Positions 50,128 through 59,049 are shown, counted from the first letter of the stretch. The stretch is DNA of 64,000 nucleotides from Hormoscilla sp. GUM202 (GCA_005518205.2 RFFC02000030.1:1-64000); one strand, 5' to 3'. Notes: generated by a model not told the origin, from the sequence alone. Translations and numbers: made by a program.

Positions 50128-50358
50128 TTATACGGATGTCTTGCTTGCCGCCTGCTTTTGCTTGTACTCTTCTAGCAGGCGTTGGCCTCGGTTCCGGCGA
50201 TAGACATTGAGGAGATTATTGCGATTTTCCGCTTCCACTTGGGCGATCAATTCATCCAAAACCATAATTTGCGCGTCAAACATATAGCAAACGTCCCGCA
50301 GGCGGGCAACGGATTTTGCTCTTGTTTCAGCATCAGGGATCCTTGGTTGGTTGTTCAT
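50128..50358 (-). CDS. Hypothetical small protein, second gene of ATGA pair
   Basis: 76 residues (MNNQPRIPDAETRAKSVARLRDVCYMFDAQIMVLDELIAQVE...). Helical, basic C-terminus, unknown function. Its ATG overlaps the stop of the 50355 gene as ATGA, so the two are translationally coupled. The paralogue at 58453 shares IPDAETR, the VxRLR motif and LDELIA. Its end lies two bases from the immunity-like gene on the other strand. Confidence 0.75.
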   Translation of the reverse strand: MNNQPRIPDAETRAKSVARLRDVCYMFDAQIMVLDELIAQVEAENRNNLLNVYRRNRGQRLLEEYKQKQAASKTSV

Positions 50359-50699
50359 GATAAATTCCAGTTTCTTTTAACGTCTTGAATGCTTGCGTAT
50401 CCAGCATCAACACCTGCTTCGGCTTCTGCGATAGATCGGGCTAGTAAGTTCATTGTAGCAGCAGTGGCGACGGGTTGAGATACGGCGCTCTGCCATAGAA
50501 GTCTGTAAAGGCGCGAGGAGTAACCGATCGCTCGTTCTCTGACGTTATCCAGTTCTTCGAGTTCGGGAATTGTCTCCTCTGTCTCGCCAAACTGTTCCAG
50601 GATGACGAAAGCTGTTGCTGAGGCTTCATGACCCAGTTGCAGCAGTCGCCGCTGTAAGCTGAAAACAGTGTTTATGGTGTCTTCTGGTAAGTTGGCCAT
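50355..50699 (-). CDS. Hypothetical small protein, first gene of ATGA pair
   Basis: 114 residues, helical (MANLPEDTINTVFSLQRRLLQLGHEASATAFVILEQFGETEETIPELEELDNVRERAI...KRNWNLS). No known family. The same-length paralogue at 58650 shares the start MAxLPxxTI, the central GETExTIPELEEL and the end VKRxWNL. It is coupled to the 76-residue gene. The gene pair might encode a two-subunit complex; nothing in the sequence shows its function. Confidence 0.75.
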   Translation of the reverse strand: MANLPEDTINTVFSLQRRLLQLGHEASATAFVILEQFGETEETIPELEELDNVRERAIGYSSRLYRLLWQSAVSQPVATAATMNLLARSIAEAEAGVDAGYASIQDVKRNWNLS

Positions 50700-50856
50700 C
50701 TGCTTGATTGATATTCCTTATAAATTATACCATTTCCCAGATGTGTTATGCTGGGTAAGAGGCGTCAAGATGGTAACCGGGACCTTGAGATTATCGCTGG
50801 TATTCGCTCTTTTGCCCAGAAACCAGATTTTTCCCAAAAACCGGGTTGATAATCCC

Positions 50857-50884
50857 TTGACATTTTGACTGCACGTGCTATGAT
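50857..50884 (+). promoter_or_regulatory. Sigma70-type promoter of ATPase-TPR operon
   Basis: TTGACA (50857-50862), 16-bp spacer and TATGAT (50879-50884), 38 bp before ATG 50923. Spacer and downstream leader are almost identical to the promoter at 45999. Confidence 0.75.
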
Positions 50885-50922
50885 GAGATCGGGACTGCAC
50901 AAACTTAGGGAATTGTTGATTT

Positions 50923-52245
50923 ATGGCTGGTGACTCAGATTTACTGGATGACATTTACAACGCTTTTGACCCTTTCCAACCCTTATCACCTGGAGATCCT
51001 GTATATGTGGATTTAAGGGCAGTCCGGGGAGATGAGAATATCGAGGTGTTAGGGAAGAAAATTAGCCGGTCTAAACGGATGACCTGCCAACTTTATGCGG
51101 GTCATCGGGGTGCGGGAAAATCCACGGAACTGCTCCGGTTGAAGAAATATCTGGAAGAAAGGGACTTTTGGGTGGTTTATTTTGCGGCGGACGATCAAGA
51201 TATTGACCCCGAGGATACCCAATATACTGATATTCTACTTGCCTGTACCCGCCACTTGCTAGAAAACCTCAAATATGCTAATGCCAGTCCTGTACTGAAC
51301 TGGTTGCGCGATCGCTGGCAAGAGTTGAAAGATTTGGCCCTGACTGAGATAGAATTTGAAAGTCTGGGTGTAGAGAGTCAGATCGGACAGTTCGCTAAGC
51401 TAACGGCGAATTTAAGAGCAGTACCGACCCTGCGCCACCAAATTAGAAGTAAAGTCGATCCCCAAACGGTTACCCTGATGACGGCGTTGAATGAGTTTAT
51501 TGCGGAGGCGAAAAAACGGTTACCTTCAGGACGGAAAAAGTTGGCGGTGATTGTTGATAACCTAGACCGCATGGTGCTGGCGATCCAGGAAAGCGGGCGC
51601 AGTAATCACGAGGAGATTTTTATAGACCGCAGCGAACAACTGAAGGCTTTGGATTGCCATTTGATCTACACGGTGCCGATCTCAATGGTCTATTCTAGCA
51701 GGGCGAATAGCCTCAGAGAGATATATAGCGACCCGCAAGTTTTGCCCATGATTATGGTGAAGACTAGCACTGGCGAGATCCACCAACCGGGTTTTGAGAA
51801 GATTAAAGAGGTAATTGCTAAGCGAGTTCGCCTATTTGCTCCGACTCGTTCCCTGGAAACGGACATATTTGACAGTGCGGAGACTCTGCAACAACTTTGC
51901 CTCATGAGTGGCGGTCACGTGCGGAATTTGCTATTATTGGTGCAAGCGGCGATCGACCATACGGAAGACTTGCCGATTTCGGCCAAAGCGGTACGGCGAT
52001 CGATTACGGATGCGCGGGAGACCTATCGGAGAACGGTTGAAGATAACCAATGGCGTCTGTTGGCAGAAGTTGCGGGTTCCAAGCAAATCCGCAATGATAA
52101 TGATTATCGGAGTTTATTGTTTACTCGCTGTATTTTAGAATATTGCTCTGAGGAAGCAGGAGAACGACTGCATTGGTATGACGTTCACCCTCTACTGAGA
52201 GGGGTGCGGGAATTTCAAGAAGCGGTGGAGCAGATGAAGTCATGA
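50923..52245 (+). CDS. STAND/AAA-like P-loop ATPase
   Basis: 440 residues. Walker A is GHRGAGKST (about 60-68), Walker B KLAVIVDNLDRM (about residues 204-215). A helical winged region follows (LQQLCLMSGGHVRNLLLLVQAAIDH), with YHDVHPLL-like ending (WYDVHPLLRGVREF). The order resembles Orc/KAP/STAND ATPases that sense a signal and switch by ATP binding. It has no membrane segment. The downstream TPR gene starts within its last four bases (ATGA), so the products are made together and probably act as a complex: ATPase switch plus TPR sensor. Defence or signalling use is inferred, not shown. Confidence 0.85.
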   Translation: MAGDSDLLDDIYNAFDPFQPLSPGDPVYVDLRAVRGDENIEVLGKKISRSKRMTCQLYAGHRGAGKSTELLRLKKYLEERDFWVVYFAADDQDIDPEDTQYTDILLACTRHLLENLKYANASPVLNWLRDRWQELKDLALTEIEFESLGVESQIGQFAKLTANLRAVPTLRHQIRSKVDPQTVTLMTALNEFIAEAKKRLPSGRKKLAVIVDNLDRMVLAIQESGRSNHEEIFIDRSEQLKALDCHLIYTVPISMVYSSRANSLREIYSDPQVLPMIMVKTSTGEIHQPGFEKIKEVIAKRVRLFAPTRSLETDIFDSAETLQQLCLMSGGHVRNLLLLVQAAIDHTEDLPISAKAVRRSITDARETYRRTVEDNQWRLLAEVAGSKQIRNDNDYRSLLFTRCILEYCSEEAGERLHWYDVHPLLRGVREFQEAVEQMKS

Positions 52246-55200
52246 AAGCAGCATTAACTGATTGGGACAGGGATGCACCTGTCGATGTAGAAGAAGAATA
52301 TAAGGCATTAGTTCGCTCTCTCAGGCGGAGAAGGGGGTTTGGACTGTTATTCGTTCACGGTTCGCCAGCTTCAGGAGAGCGGGTAATTGCCAGAGTGAAA
52401 AAGGATCTGCCCCAGAAAAGGATTGAGGTGTTGGAGTTGAAGGAAGGGGTTGATAACTTTTATAATCTGGTTGAGGAATTTCCCAATATAGAGAAAGTCA
52501 ATATTCTGTTCGTCACGGGGATAGAATATTCACTGTACGAGTATGAAGAGGAGAAACGAGAGAGGGGATGGGAGAGCAAGGATATTTACTCCTACAGTTG
52601 GAAAGGGGTGCCGCGAATTTTGAGGAACTTAAATCAACAGCGAGAACGGTTTAGAGATAATTTTAATGTCTGCTTTGTTTTTATCTTGCCGAGATTTGTG
52701 ATTGATTATATAAATGAGCGGGCTCCGGACTTTTTTGATTGGCGTTCGGGATTGTTTAAGGTATCGAGAAATACAGAAATCCTGGCAGTGGGAGCGTATT
52801 TATTAGATTATCTAAACCTGACTGATGCAGAGCGAGGAGTTAAAATTAGAGAAATTACAGCCCTGCTTAAGGAAAGTAGTGAAATGGTGGCGGAGAAAAA
52901 GGCTAATTTATTTTATCAACAGGGTTTACTGTTAACGAGTGCCAAAAGATATTCAGAGGCGATCGCATCCTATGACAAAGCTATAGAAATCAAACCAGAT
53001 GACTCATACTGGTTCTACCGGGGCTATGCGCTGAATGATTTGGAAAGATATTCAGAGGCGATCGCATCCTATGACAAAGCCATAGAAATCAAACCAAATT
53101 TATCCTCAGCCTGGTCCAACCGGGGCAATGCGCTGCGGAAGTTGTCAAGGTATGAAGAGGCGCTCGCATCCTTTGACAAAGCGATAGAAATCAAACCAGA
53201 TTTCCACGGGGCCTGGAACGGCCGTGGCATTGCGCTGGAGGAGTTGTCAAGGTATGAAGAGGCGATCGCATCCTATGACAAAGCGATAGAAATCAAACCA
53301 GATGACCACGCAGCCTGGTACAACCGGAGCAATGCGCTGTGTGAGTTGTTAAGGTATGATGAGGCGCTCGCATCCTTTGACAAAGCGATAGAAATCAAAC
53401 CAGATTACCACGGGGCCTGGTACATGCGGGGCATTGCGCTGAGGAATTTGTCAAGGTATGATGAGGCGCTCGCATCCTATGACAAAGCGATAGAAATCAA
53501 ACCAGATGACCACGAGGCCTGGTACAGCCGGGGCATTGCGCTGGATGAGTTGTCAAGGTATGATGAGGCAATCGCATCCTATGACAAAGCGATAGAAATC
53601 AAACCAGATTACCACGAAGCCTGGGACAACCGTGGCAATGCGCTGAGGAATTTGTCAAGGTATGATGAGGCGCTCGCATCCTTTGACAAAGCGATAGAAA
53701 TCAAACCAGATTACCACGACACCTGGTATAACCGGGGCGGTACGCTGTGGAAGTTGTCAAGGTATGATGAGGCGCTCGCATCCTGTGACAAAGTGATAGA
53801 AATCAAACCAGATGACCACGAAGCTTGGGGGCTCCGGGGCGGTGCGCTGTGGAAGTTGTCAAGGTATGAAGAGGCGATCGCATCCTATGACAAAGCGATA
53901 GAAATCAAACCAGATTACCACGAAGCCAGGTACAACCGGGACATTGTGGTTCTGCAGTCGCTGGCCTACTTGCAACAGGTAGATGACATTGCTTTTGACT
54001 TTTGCCAACGGGGCAATACGCTGCTTCAGTTGTCAAGGTATGATGAGGCGCTCGCATCCTATGACAAAGCGATAGAAATCAAACCAGATTACCACGAAGC
54101 CTGGTACAACCGGGGCTGTGCGCTGGGGACGTTGTCAAGGTATGATGAGGCGCTCGCATCCTATGACAAAGCTATAGAAATCAAACCAGATTTCCACAAA
54201 GCCTGGTGGCTCCGGGGCAGTGCGCTGGGGACGTTGTCAAGGCATGATGAGGCGATAGCATTCTTTGACAAAGCGATAGAAATCAAACCAGATTTCCATG
54301 AAGCCTGGTACAACCGTGGCAATGCGCTGCTTCAGTTGTCAAGGTATGATGAGGCGCTCGCATCCTTTGACAAAGCCATAGAAATCAAACCAGATTACCA
54401 CGAAGCCTGGTACAACCGGGGCTGTGCGCTGGGGACGTTGTCAAGGTATGATGAGGCGCTCGCATCCTATGACAAAGCTATAGAAATCAAACCAGATTTC
54501 CACAAAGCCTGGAGGCTCCGTGGCAATGCGCTGCGGAAGTTGTCAAGGTATGATGAGGCGATAGCATTCTTTGACAAAGCGATAGAAATCAAACCAGATG
54601 ACCACGAAGCCTGGTACATCCGGGGCATGGCGCTGGGGAAGTTGTCAAGGTATGATGAGGCGCTCGCATCCTATAACAAAGCGATAGAAATCAAACCAGA
54701 TTTCCACTCAGCCTGGTACAACCGTGGCAGTGCGCTGGGGAAGTTGTCAAGGTATGATGAGGCGCTCGCATCCTATGACAAAGCGATAGAAATCAAACCA
54801 GATGACCACGCAGCCTGGAACAACCGTGGCAGTGCGCTGGGGACGTTGTCAAGGTATGATGAGGAGCTCGCATCCTATGACAAAGCGATAGAAATCAAAC
54901 CAGATGACCACTCAACCTGGTATAACCGGGGCTATGCGCTGTATAAGTTGTCAAGATATGATGAGGCGCTCGCATCCTATGACAAAGCGATAGAAATCAA
55001 ACCAGATTTCCACTCAGCCTGGTACAACCGGGGCATGGCGCTGTATAAGTTGTCAAGATATGATGAGGCGATCGCATCTTTTGACAAAGCGATAGAAATC
55101 AAACCAGATTTCCACTATGCCTGGAACAACCGGGGCTATGCGCTGTCTAAGTTGTCCAGGTATAAAGAGGCGCTCGCATCCTATGACAAAGCGGTAGAAA

Positions 55201-56396
55201 TCAAAGCTGATTACCACGAAGCCTGGAACAACCGGGGCTATGCGCTGTATAAGTTGTCAAGGTATGATGAGGCGCTCGCATCCTATGACAAAGCGATAGA
55301 AATCAAAGCTGATTACCACGAAGCCTGGTACAACCGGGGCTATGCGCTGGATGAGTTGTCAAGGTATGAAGAGGCGATCGCATCCTATGACAAAGCGATA
55401 GAAATCAAACCAGATGACCACGCAGCCTGGAACAACCGTGGCAGTGCGCTGGGGACGTTGTCAAGGTATGATGAGGAGCTCGCATCCTATGACAAAGCGA
55501 TAGAAATCAAACCAGATGACCACTCAACCTGGTATAACCGGGGCTATGCGCTGTATAAGTTGTCAAGATATGATGAGGCGCTCGCATCCTATGACAAAGC
55601 GATAGAAATCAAACCAGATTTCCACTCAGCCTGGTACAACCGGGGCATGGCGCTGTATAAGTTGTCAAGATATGATGAGGCGATCGCATCTTTTGACAAA
55701 GCGATAGAAATCAAACCAGATTTCCACTCAGCCTGGTACAACCGGGGCTATGCGCTGTGTCAGTTGTCAAGGTATGATGAGGCGCTCGCATCTTTTGACA
55801 AAGCGATAGAAATCAAACCAGATGACCACAAAGCCTGGTACAACCGGGGCATGGCGCTGGATGAGTTGTCAAGGTATGATGAGGCGCTCGCATCCTATGA
55901 CAAAGCGATAGAAATCAAACCAGATAACCACGATGCCTGGTACAACCGGGGCATTGCGCTGGGGACGTTGTTAAGGTATGAAGAGGCGCTCGCATCCTAT
56001 GACAAAGCGATAGAAATCAAACCAGATTACAACGATGCCTTTGACAAAGCGATAGAAATCAAACCAGATAACCACGATGCCTGGTACAACCGGGGCTCTG
56101 CGCTGTGTCAGTTGTCAAGGTATGATGAGGCGCTCGCATCCTTTGACAAAGCGATAGAAATCAAACCAGATTACCACGAAGCTTGGTGGTTCCGGGGCAT
56201 TGCGCTGTTTCAGTTGTCAAGGTATGATGAGGCGCTCGCATCCTTTGACAAAGCGATAGAAATCAAACCAGATTACCACGAAGCCTGGTGGCGCCGGGGC
56301 ATTGCGCTGGGGACGTTATCAAGGTATGATGAGGCGATCGCATCTTTAGACAAAGCTATCGAAATTAAACCAGATGACTACTACGCATATTACTGA
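52242..56396 (+). CDS. Giant TPR protein partner of the ATPase
   Basis: 1384 residues. Residues 1 to about 220 form a distinct domain: MKAALTDWDRDAPVDVEEEYKALVRSLRRRRGFGLLFVHGSP, a possible degenerate P-loop region (HGSPASGERV, lacking GKS/T), then acidic and hydrophobic segments with LFVTGIEYSLYEYEEEKRERG. Residues from 225 to the end are about 34 TPRs of the AWYNRGxALxxLSRYDEALASYDKAIEIKPD type. A block of six TPRs is repeated with a 612-bp offset (54796 and 55408). One repeat near residue 1265 is short (NDAFDKAIEIKPD). The N-terminal part resembles partners of P-loop ATPases in cyanobacterial STAND-like pairs. The reading frame appears to end early; the usual TPR cap follows in another frame. 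Confidence 0.85.
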   Translation: MKAALTDWDRDAPVDVEEEYKALVRSLRRRRGFGLLFVHGSPASGERVIARVKKDLPQKRIEVLELKEGVDNFYNLVEEFPNIEKVNILFVTGIEYSLYEYEEEKRERGWESKDIYSYSWKGVPRILRNLNQQRERFRDNFNVCFVFILPRFVIDYINERAPDFFDWRSGLFKVSRNTEILAVGAYLLDYLNLTDAERGVKIREITALLKESSEMVAEKKANLFYQQGLLLTSAKRYSEAIASYDKAIEIKPDDSYWFYRGYALNDLERYSEAIASYDKAIEIKPNLSSAWSNRGNALRKLSRYEEALASFDKAIEIKPDFHGAWNGRGIALEELSRYEEAIASYDKAIEIKPDDHAAWYNRSNALCELLRYDEALASFDKAIEIKPDYHGAWYMRGIALRNLSRYDEALASYDKAIEIKPDDHEAWYSRGIALDELSRYDEAIASYDKAIEIKPDYHEAWDNRGNALRNLSRYDEALASFDKAIEIKPDYHDTWYNRGGTLWKLSRYDEALASCDKVIEIKPDDHEAWGLRGGALWKLSRYEEAIASYDKAIEIKPDYHEARYNRDIVVLQSLAYLQQVDDIAFDFCQRGNTLLQLSRYDEALASYDKAIEIKPDYHEAWYNRGCALGTLSRYDEALASYDKAIEIKPDFHKAWWLRGSALGTLSRHDEAIAFFDKAIEIKPDFHEAWYNRGNALLQLSRYDEALASFDKAIEIKPDYHEAWYNRGCALGTLSRYDEALASYDKAIEIKPDFHKAWRLRGNALRKLSRYDEAIAFFDKAIEIKPDDHEAWYIRGMALGKLSRYDEALASYNKAIEIKPDFHSAWYNRGSALGKLSRYDEALASYDKAIEIKPDDHAAWNNRGSALGTLSRYDEELASYDKAIEIKPDDHSTWYNRGYALYKLSRYDEALASYDKAIEIKPDFHSAWYNRGMALYKLSRYDEAIASFDKAIEIKPDFHYAWNNRGYALSKLSRYKEALASYDKAVEIKADYHEAWNNRGYALYKLSRYDEALASYDKAIEIKADYHEAWYNRGYALDELSRYEEAIASYDKAIEIKPDDHAAWNNRGSALGTLSRYDEELASYDKAIEIKPDDHSTWYNRGYALYKLSRYDEALASYDKAIEIKPDFHSAWYNRGMALYKLSRYDEAIASFDKAIEIKPDFHSAWYNRGYALCQLSRYDEALASFDKAIEIKPDDHKAWYNRGMALDELSRYDEALASYDKAIEIKPDNHDAWYNRGIALGTLLRYEEALASYDKAIEIKPDYNDAFDKAIEIKPDNHDAWYNRGSALCQLSRYDEALASFDKAIEIKPDYHEAWWFRGIALFQLSRYDEALASFDKAIEIKPDYHEAWWRRGIALGTLSRYDEAIASLDKAIEIKPDDYYAYY

Positions 56397-56556
56397 TGCC
56401 TTGCAGGGGGATGCAGAACAGGCGATTTATAACCTGCAACAGGCTGTTAATATAGGCGATCGGGAATTCCTAGAGAAAGCCAAAACAGATTCAAATTTTG
56501 ACAAAATTAGATTAAATCAGCAGTTTCAGGCGCTGCTGCAAGGACAAACAAATTGA
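56397..56556 (+). pseudogene. Out-of-frame C-terminal cap of the TPR gene
   Basis: In the frame opened at 56374 the sequence reads ALQGDAEQAIYNLQQAVNIGDREFLEKAKTDSNFDKIRLNQQFQALLQGQ, the normal end cap of such TPR proteins. The main gene stops at TGA 56394-56396, and the cap is in a different frame beginning at the run of G at 56405. A one-base slip has separated cap and body, or the cap is made as a short separate peptide. Confidence 0.7.
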
Positions 56557-56589
56557 GAGGGCTGTAAGATGTTAATGGTGGTAGATGAA

Positions 56590-56823
56590 TTACCTGAGAA
56601 ACCCTGTTTCTGGATGTTCGGAGTAGATGGCATCTTTCCAACCTGAAGGCACGTAGCCTTCTAATATTGGTAACGGTGGAAGTTCTAGTTTAGCCTGTAC
56701 GATGACTTGATGACCGTCAGTCAATTCTACCGCGATCGGGCCTTGTTGTTGCAGTCGCCGCCAAAATTCTTCTACAGAAACATCTCTGAGACTCTCGATC
56801 GCGATCTTTTGTATGGTATCCAT
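56590..56823 (-). CDS. Small hypothetical, antitoxin-like
   Basis: 77 residues (MDTIQKIAIESLRDVSVEEFWRRLQQQGPIAVELTDGHQVIVQAKLELPPLPILEGYVPSGWKDAIY). It may bind DNA or a toxin but no motif is decisive. Its upstream sequence (CATATATCTACTGCTTCC...) is the same as that of the two DUF433 genes, so it sits in the same repeated promoter context. No partner toxin gene is adjacent. Confidence 0.65.
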   Translation of the reverse strand: MDTIQKIAIESLRDVSVEEFWRRLQQQGPIAVELTDGHQVIVQAKLELPPLPILEGYVPSGWKDAIYSEHPETGFLR

Positions 56824-56949
56824 ATATCTACTGCTTCCTTTGTTAATGACCGATCGGCATCTATCTGATTATAACACAAAAACCGTTTTGACTACAGGCC
56901 GATCGCCTTTTGAGTGGGCGATCGCCTATTACACAACCAGTCCCACCAT

Positions 56950-57278
56950 TTATTCAGGTTCGAGTACCTCCCAAATTAGAGCTAATCCTCCAATGATTTC
57001 TCCAATCGATCGACTTCCTTGGATACAGTACGCTATGCCAGCGTGTTCTACACCCGCTCGTTCGGCCCGCAGACGGTCCGAAAAATCGAGTCGGAGAAAA
57101 TCTTTGTCCTGAGTAAAGATAACTCTACCTCTGCTAAGTGCAAACTCAATTTGTTCTTCATCAGTTGCGCCGATGAGTCCTGACTCTGGAGTAGTTGTCA
57201 CGTCAAGCGAATTCGCAAACCATCTGCGATCGCATTACTAACGTTTTCATCCATGTGAAACCTAATCGTTTGCGACAT
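56950..57278 (-). pseudogene. DUF5615 PIN-like protein, damaged copy
   Basis: The start is MSQTIRFHMDENVSNAIADGLRIR (57278). A deletion near 57208 shifts the frame, and the match resumes VTTTPESGLIGATDEEQIEFALSRGRVIFTQDKDFLRL. A 30-bp repeat then adds DFSDRLRAER where the intact paralogue (57715) has HH, before AGVEHAGIAYC. DUF5615 proteins are PIN-like nucleases, usually toxins with DUF433 partners. The frame break makes this copy probably inactive. Confidence 0.8.
57059..57088 (-). repeat. 30-bp coding-invading repeat, copy B
   Basis: On the minus strand: CGATTTTTCGGACCGTCTGC then GGGCCGAACG. It sits in frame within the DUF5615 sequence and encodes DFSDRLRAER. The paralogue at 57715 lacks it, which dates the insertion after the tandem duplication. 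Confidence 0.85.
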
Positions 57279-57582
57279 AGCGTTCTCTGAGCTTTTGCTG
57301 CACGAGAGAAGGAGTTTTAGCCTTCATTTCCCGGACAAATTCTTCTTCTTCGCGAATCTGCTGCCGAATTTCATCCATATGGTCGTGATAGTATGTTAAG
57401 GCAGCATAAACATCAGCTAAGGTAATGCTGGGATAGTGGTATACGATCTCGTCAGGGCAAGCACCTATCCGTTCGTGCCAGATGACGATATCCTGTACGC
57501 GAATTCGATGTTCGGCAATGCGCGGTTTGCCCCCGCACACCCCCGGCGTGATTTCGATATGTTCCTTAATTACTGATTCCAT
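57262..57582 (-). CDS. DUF433 antitoxin-like protein
   Basis: 106 residues from MESVIKEHIEITPGVCGGKPRIAEHRIRVQDIVIWHERIG (ATG 57582). DUF433 proteins have a small winged or ribbon DNA-binding fold and are encoded just before DUF5615 nucleases. The GGKPRIxGHRI start and ITLADVYAALTYYHDHMDEI are family hallmarks. It overlaps the start of the following DUF5615 pseudogene by 17 bases. A near copy is at 58007. Confidence 0.88.
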   Translation of the reverse strand: MESVIKEHIEITPGVCGGKPRIAEHRIRVQDIVIWHERIGACPDEIVYHYPSITLADVYAALTYYHDHMDEIRQQIREEEEFVREMKAKTPSLVQQKLRERYVAND

Positions 57583-57714
57583 ATATCTACTGCTTCCTTT
57601 GCTAATGGCCGATCGGCTTCTATCTAATGATAACACAAAAACAATTTTGACTACAGGCCGATCGCCTTTTCAGTGGGCGATCGCCTATGCCAATTACACA
57701 ACCAGTCCCACCAT

Positions 57715-58023
57715 TTATTCAGGTTCGAGTACCTCCCAAATTAGAGCTAATCCTCCAATGATTTCTCCAATCGATCGACTCTCCTTGATACAGTAAGCAA
57801 TGCCAGCATGGTTTACTCCTCCATGATGCAGCCGCAGAAAGTCATTATCCTGAGTAAAAATCACTCGATTTTGAGAGCATGCAAACGCAAGTTGCACCTC
57901 ATCTGAGGCCCCAATTAGTCCCGCTTCTGGGGTTGTTGTCACATTAACTCCGCGCCTTCGCAAGCCATCAGCGACGGAATTGTTGACATTTTCATCCAAG
58001 TGGAATCTAATCGTTCTTGCCAT
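57715..58023 (-). CDS. DUF5615 PIN-like toxin
   Basis: 102 residues (MARTIRFHLDENVNNSVADGLRRRGVNVTTTPEAGLIGASDEVQLAFACSQNRVIFTQDNDFLRL). The PIN-like acidic residues are visible: D9-E10 in FHLDEN, D41/E42 in ASDEVQ and TQDNDFL. These bind metal in PIN-type ribonucleases. It overlaps the upstream DUF433 gene by 17 bases, so the pair is an operon. Intact and likely active. Confidence 0.9.
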   Translation of the reverse strand: MARTIRFHLDENVNNSVADGLRRRGVNVTTTPEAGLIGASDEVQLAFACSQNRVIFTQDNDFLRLHHGGVNHAGIAYCIKESRSIGEIIGGLALIWEVLEPE

Positions 58024-58333
58024 TGAGACTCTTCAACTTGTATTGAACTAGAGAAGGAATTGGAGTTTTCTCCTTCATTAAGTTTGCAAATGCTTTTTCC
58101 TCTTCGATCTGTTGCACAATCTCATCCATATGGTCGTGATAATAAGCCAAAGCTGCATACACGTCAGCTAGAGTAATGGTTGGGTATTGGGAAACTATTT
58201 CGTCAAGACAAAGACCCATCCGTTCGTGCCAGATGACAATATCTTCCACGCGAATTCGATGTCCGGCAATGCGCGGTTTGCCCCCGCACACCCCGGGCGT
58301 GATTTCGATATGTTCCTTAATTACTGATTCCAT
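58007..58333 (-). CDS. DUF433 antitoxin-like protein
   Basis: 108 residues (MESVIKEHIEITPGVCGGKPRIAGHRIRVEDIVIWHERMG...), 80-90% like the one at 57262. It is the first gene of the intact DUF433-DUF5615 pair. The C-terminus diverges (LMKEKTPIPSLVQYKLKSLNGKND), where toxin contact is likely. The upstream sequence is shared with 57583 onward and 56824 onward (CATATATCTACTGCTTCC, then ATAACACAAAAAC and TTTTGACTACAG). Confidence 0.9.
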   Translation of the reverse strand: MESVIKEHIEITPGVCGGKPRIAGHRIRVEDIVIWHERMGLCLDEIVSQYPTITLADVYAALAYYHDHMDEIVQQIEEEKAFANLMKEKTPIPSLVQYKLKSLNGKND

Positions 58334-58452
58334 ATATCTACTGCTTCCTTTGCTAATGGCCGATCGACATCTATCTGATTATAACACAAAAACAATTTTG
58401 ACTACAGCGCGATCGCCTTTTCAGTGGGCGATCGGCTTCTGAGGGCACCTCC

Positions 58453-58653
58453 TTATTCCTCTACCTTTTGTTTTGCACCATTGTACTTGCGTTCCATACG
58501 TTGACGACGTTGGCGACAGAGTTCCACTTCTGCCATCGCAATCAATTCATCCAGTGCCAGACCGAAAATATCCAACTGTCGGTTGCTTTCCCGTAACCGC
58601 TCAACATTTCGTCTTCTCGTCTCTGCATCAGGGATTTTTTGTTCCACATTCAT
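58453..58653 (-). CDS. Hypothetical small protein, second gene of ATGA pair
   Basis: 66 residues (MNVEQKIPDAETRRRNVERLRESNRQLDIFGLALDELIAMAEVELCRQRRQRM...). ATG 58653 overlaps the stop of 58650 as ATGA. Paralogue of 50128 with the shared IPDAETR, ERLRE and ALDELIA. Basic, helical C-terminus; function unknown. Confidence 0.75.
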   Translation of the reverse strand: MNVEQKIPDAETRRRNVERLRESNRQLDIFGLALDELIAMAEVELCRQRRQRMERKYNGAKQKVEE

Positions 58654-58994
58654 GGTAGGTTCCAACTCCTTTTTACTTCTTCAACACTTGCACCGGCAGC
58701 ATCACGAACCGCTTGCCCTTGCTCAATGGTCTGCGCTAATATATTTAGCATAGCAGTAGGAGCGGTCGGTTGCATTTCCAGAATTCTCAAAAAAAGCTTA
58801 TACAGACCAGAGTAACGAGAAATTAGCCGTTCCCTGGCATTCTGAAGTTCCTCAAGTTCGGGAATAGTTGCTTCTGTTTCGCCATATTGCTCTGCTAGGG
58901 CCCATTCTGCCGCTGCCGCAACCTCAATGCCTTCTGCTAGCTGTCGCTGCAATGTGAAAATCGTAGTTATCGTTTCATCGGGTAACTTTGCCAT
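58650..58994 (-). CDS. Hypothetical small protein, first gene of ATGA pair
   Basis: 114 residues (MAKLPDETITTIFTLQRQLAEGIEVAAAAEWALAEQYGETEATIPELEELQNARERLISRYSGLYKLF...VKRSWNLP). Paralogue of 50355 of identical length; both are translationally coupled to a small downstream gene. Helical, no known domain. Divergence between the pairs is considerable, so the module is old and under constraint. Confidence 0.75.
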   Translation of the reverse strand: MAKLPDETITTIFTLQRQLAEGIEVAAAAEWALAEQYGETEATIPELEELQNARERLISRYSGLYKLFLRILEMQPTAPTAMLNILAQTIEQGQAVRDAAGASVEEVKRSWNLP

Positions 58995-59049
58995 TTAGAT
59001 TTATTTACAGAGACTAGACCCTAACATAATACCAGAAAATCCTGTCAGA

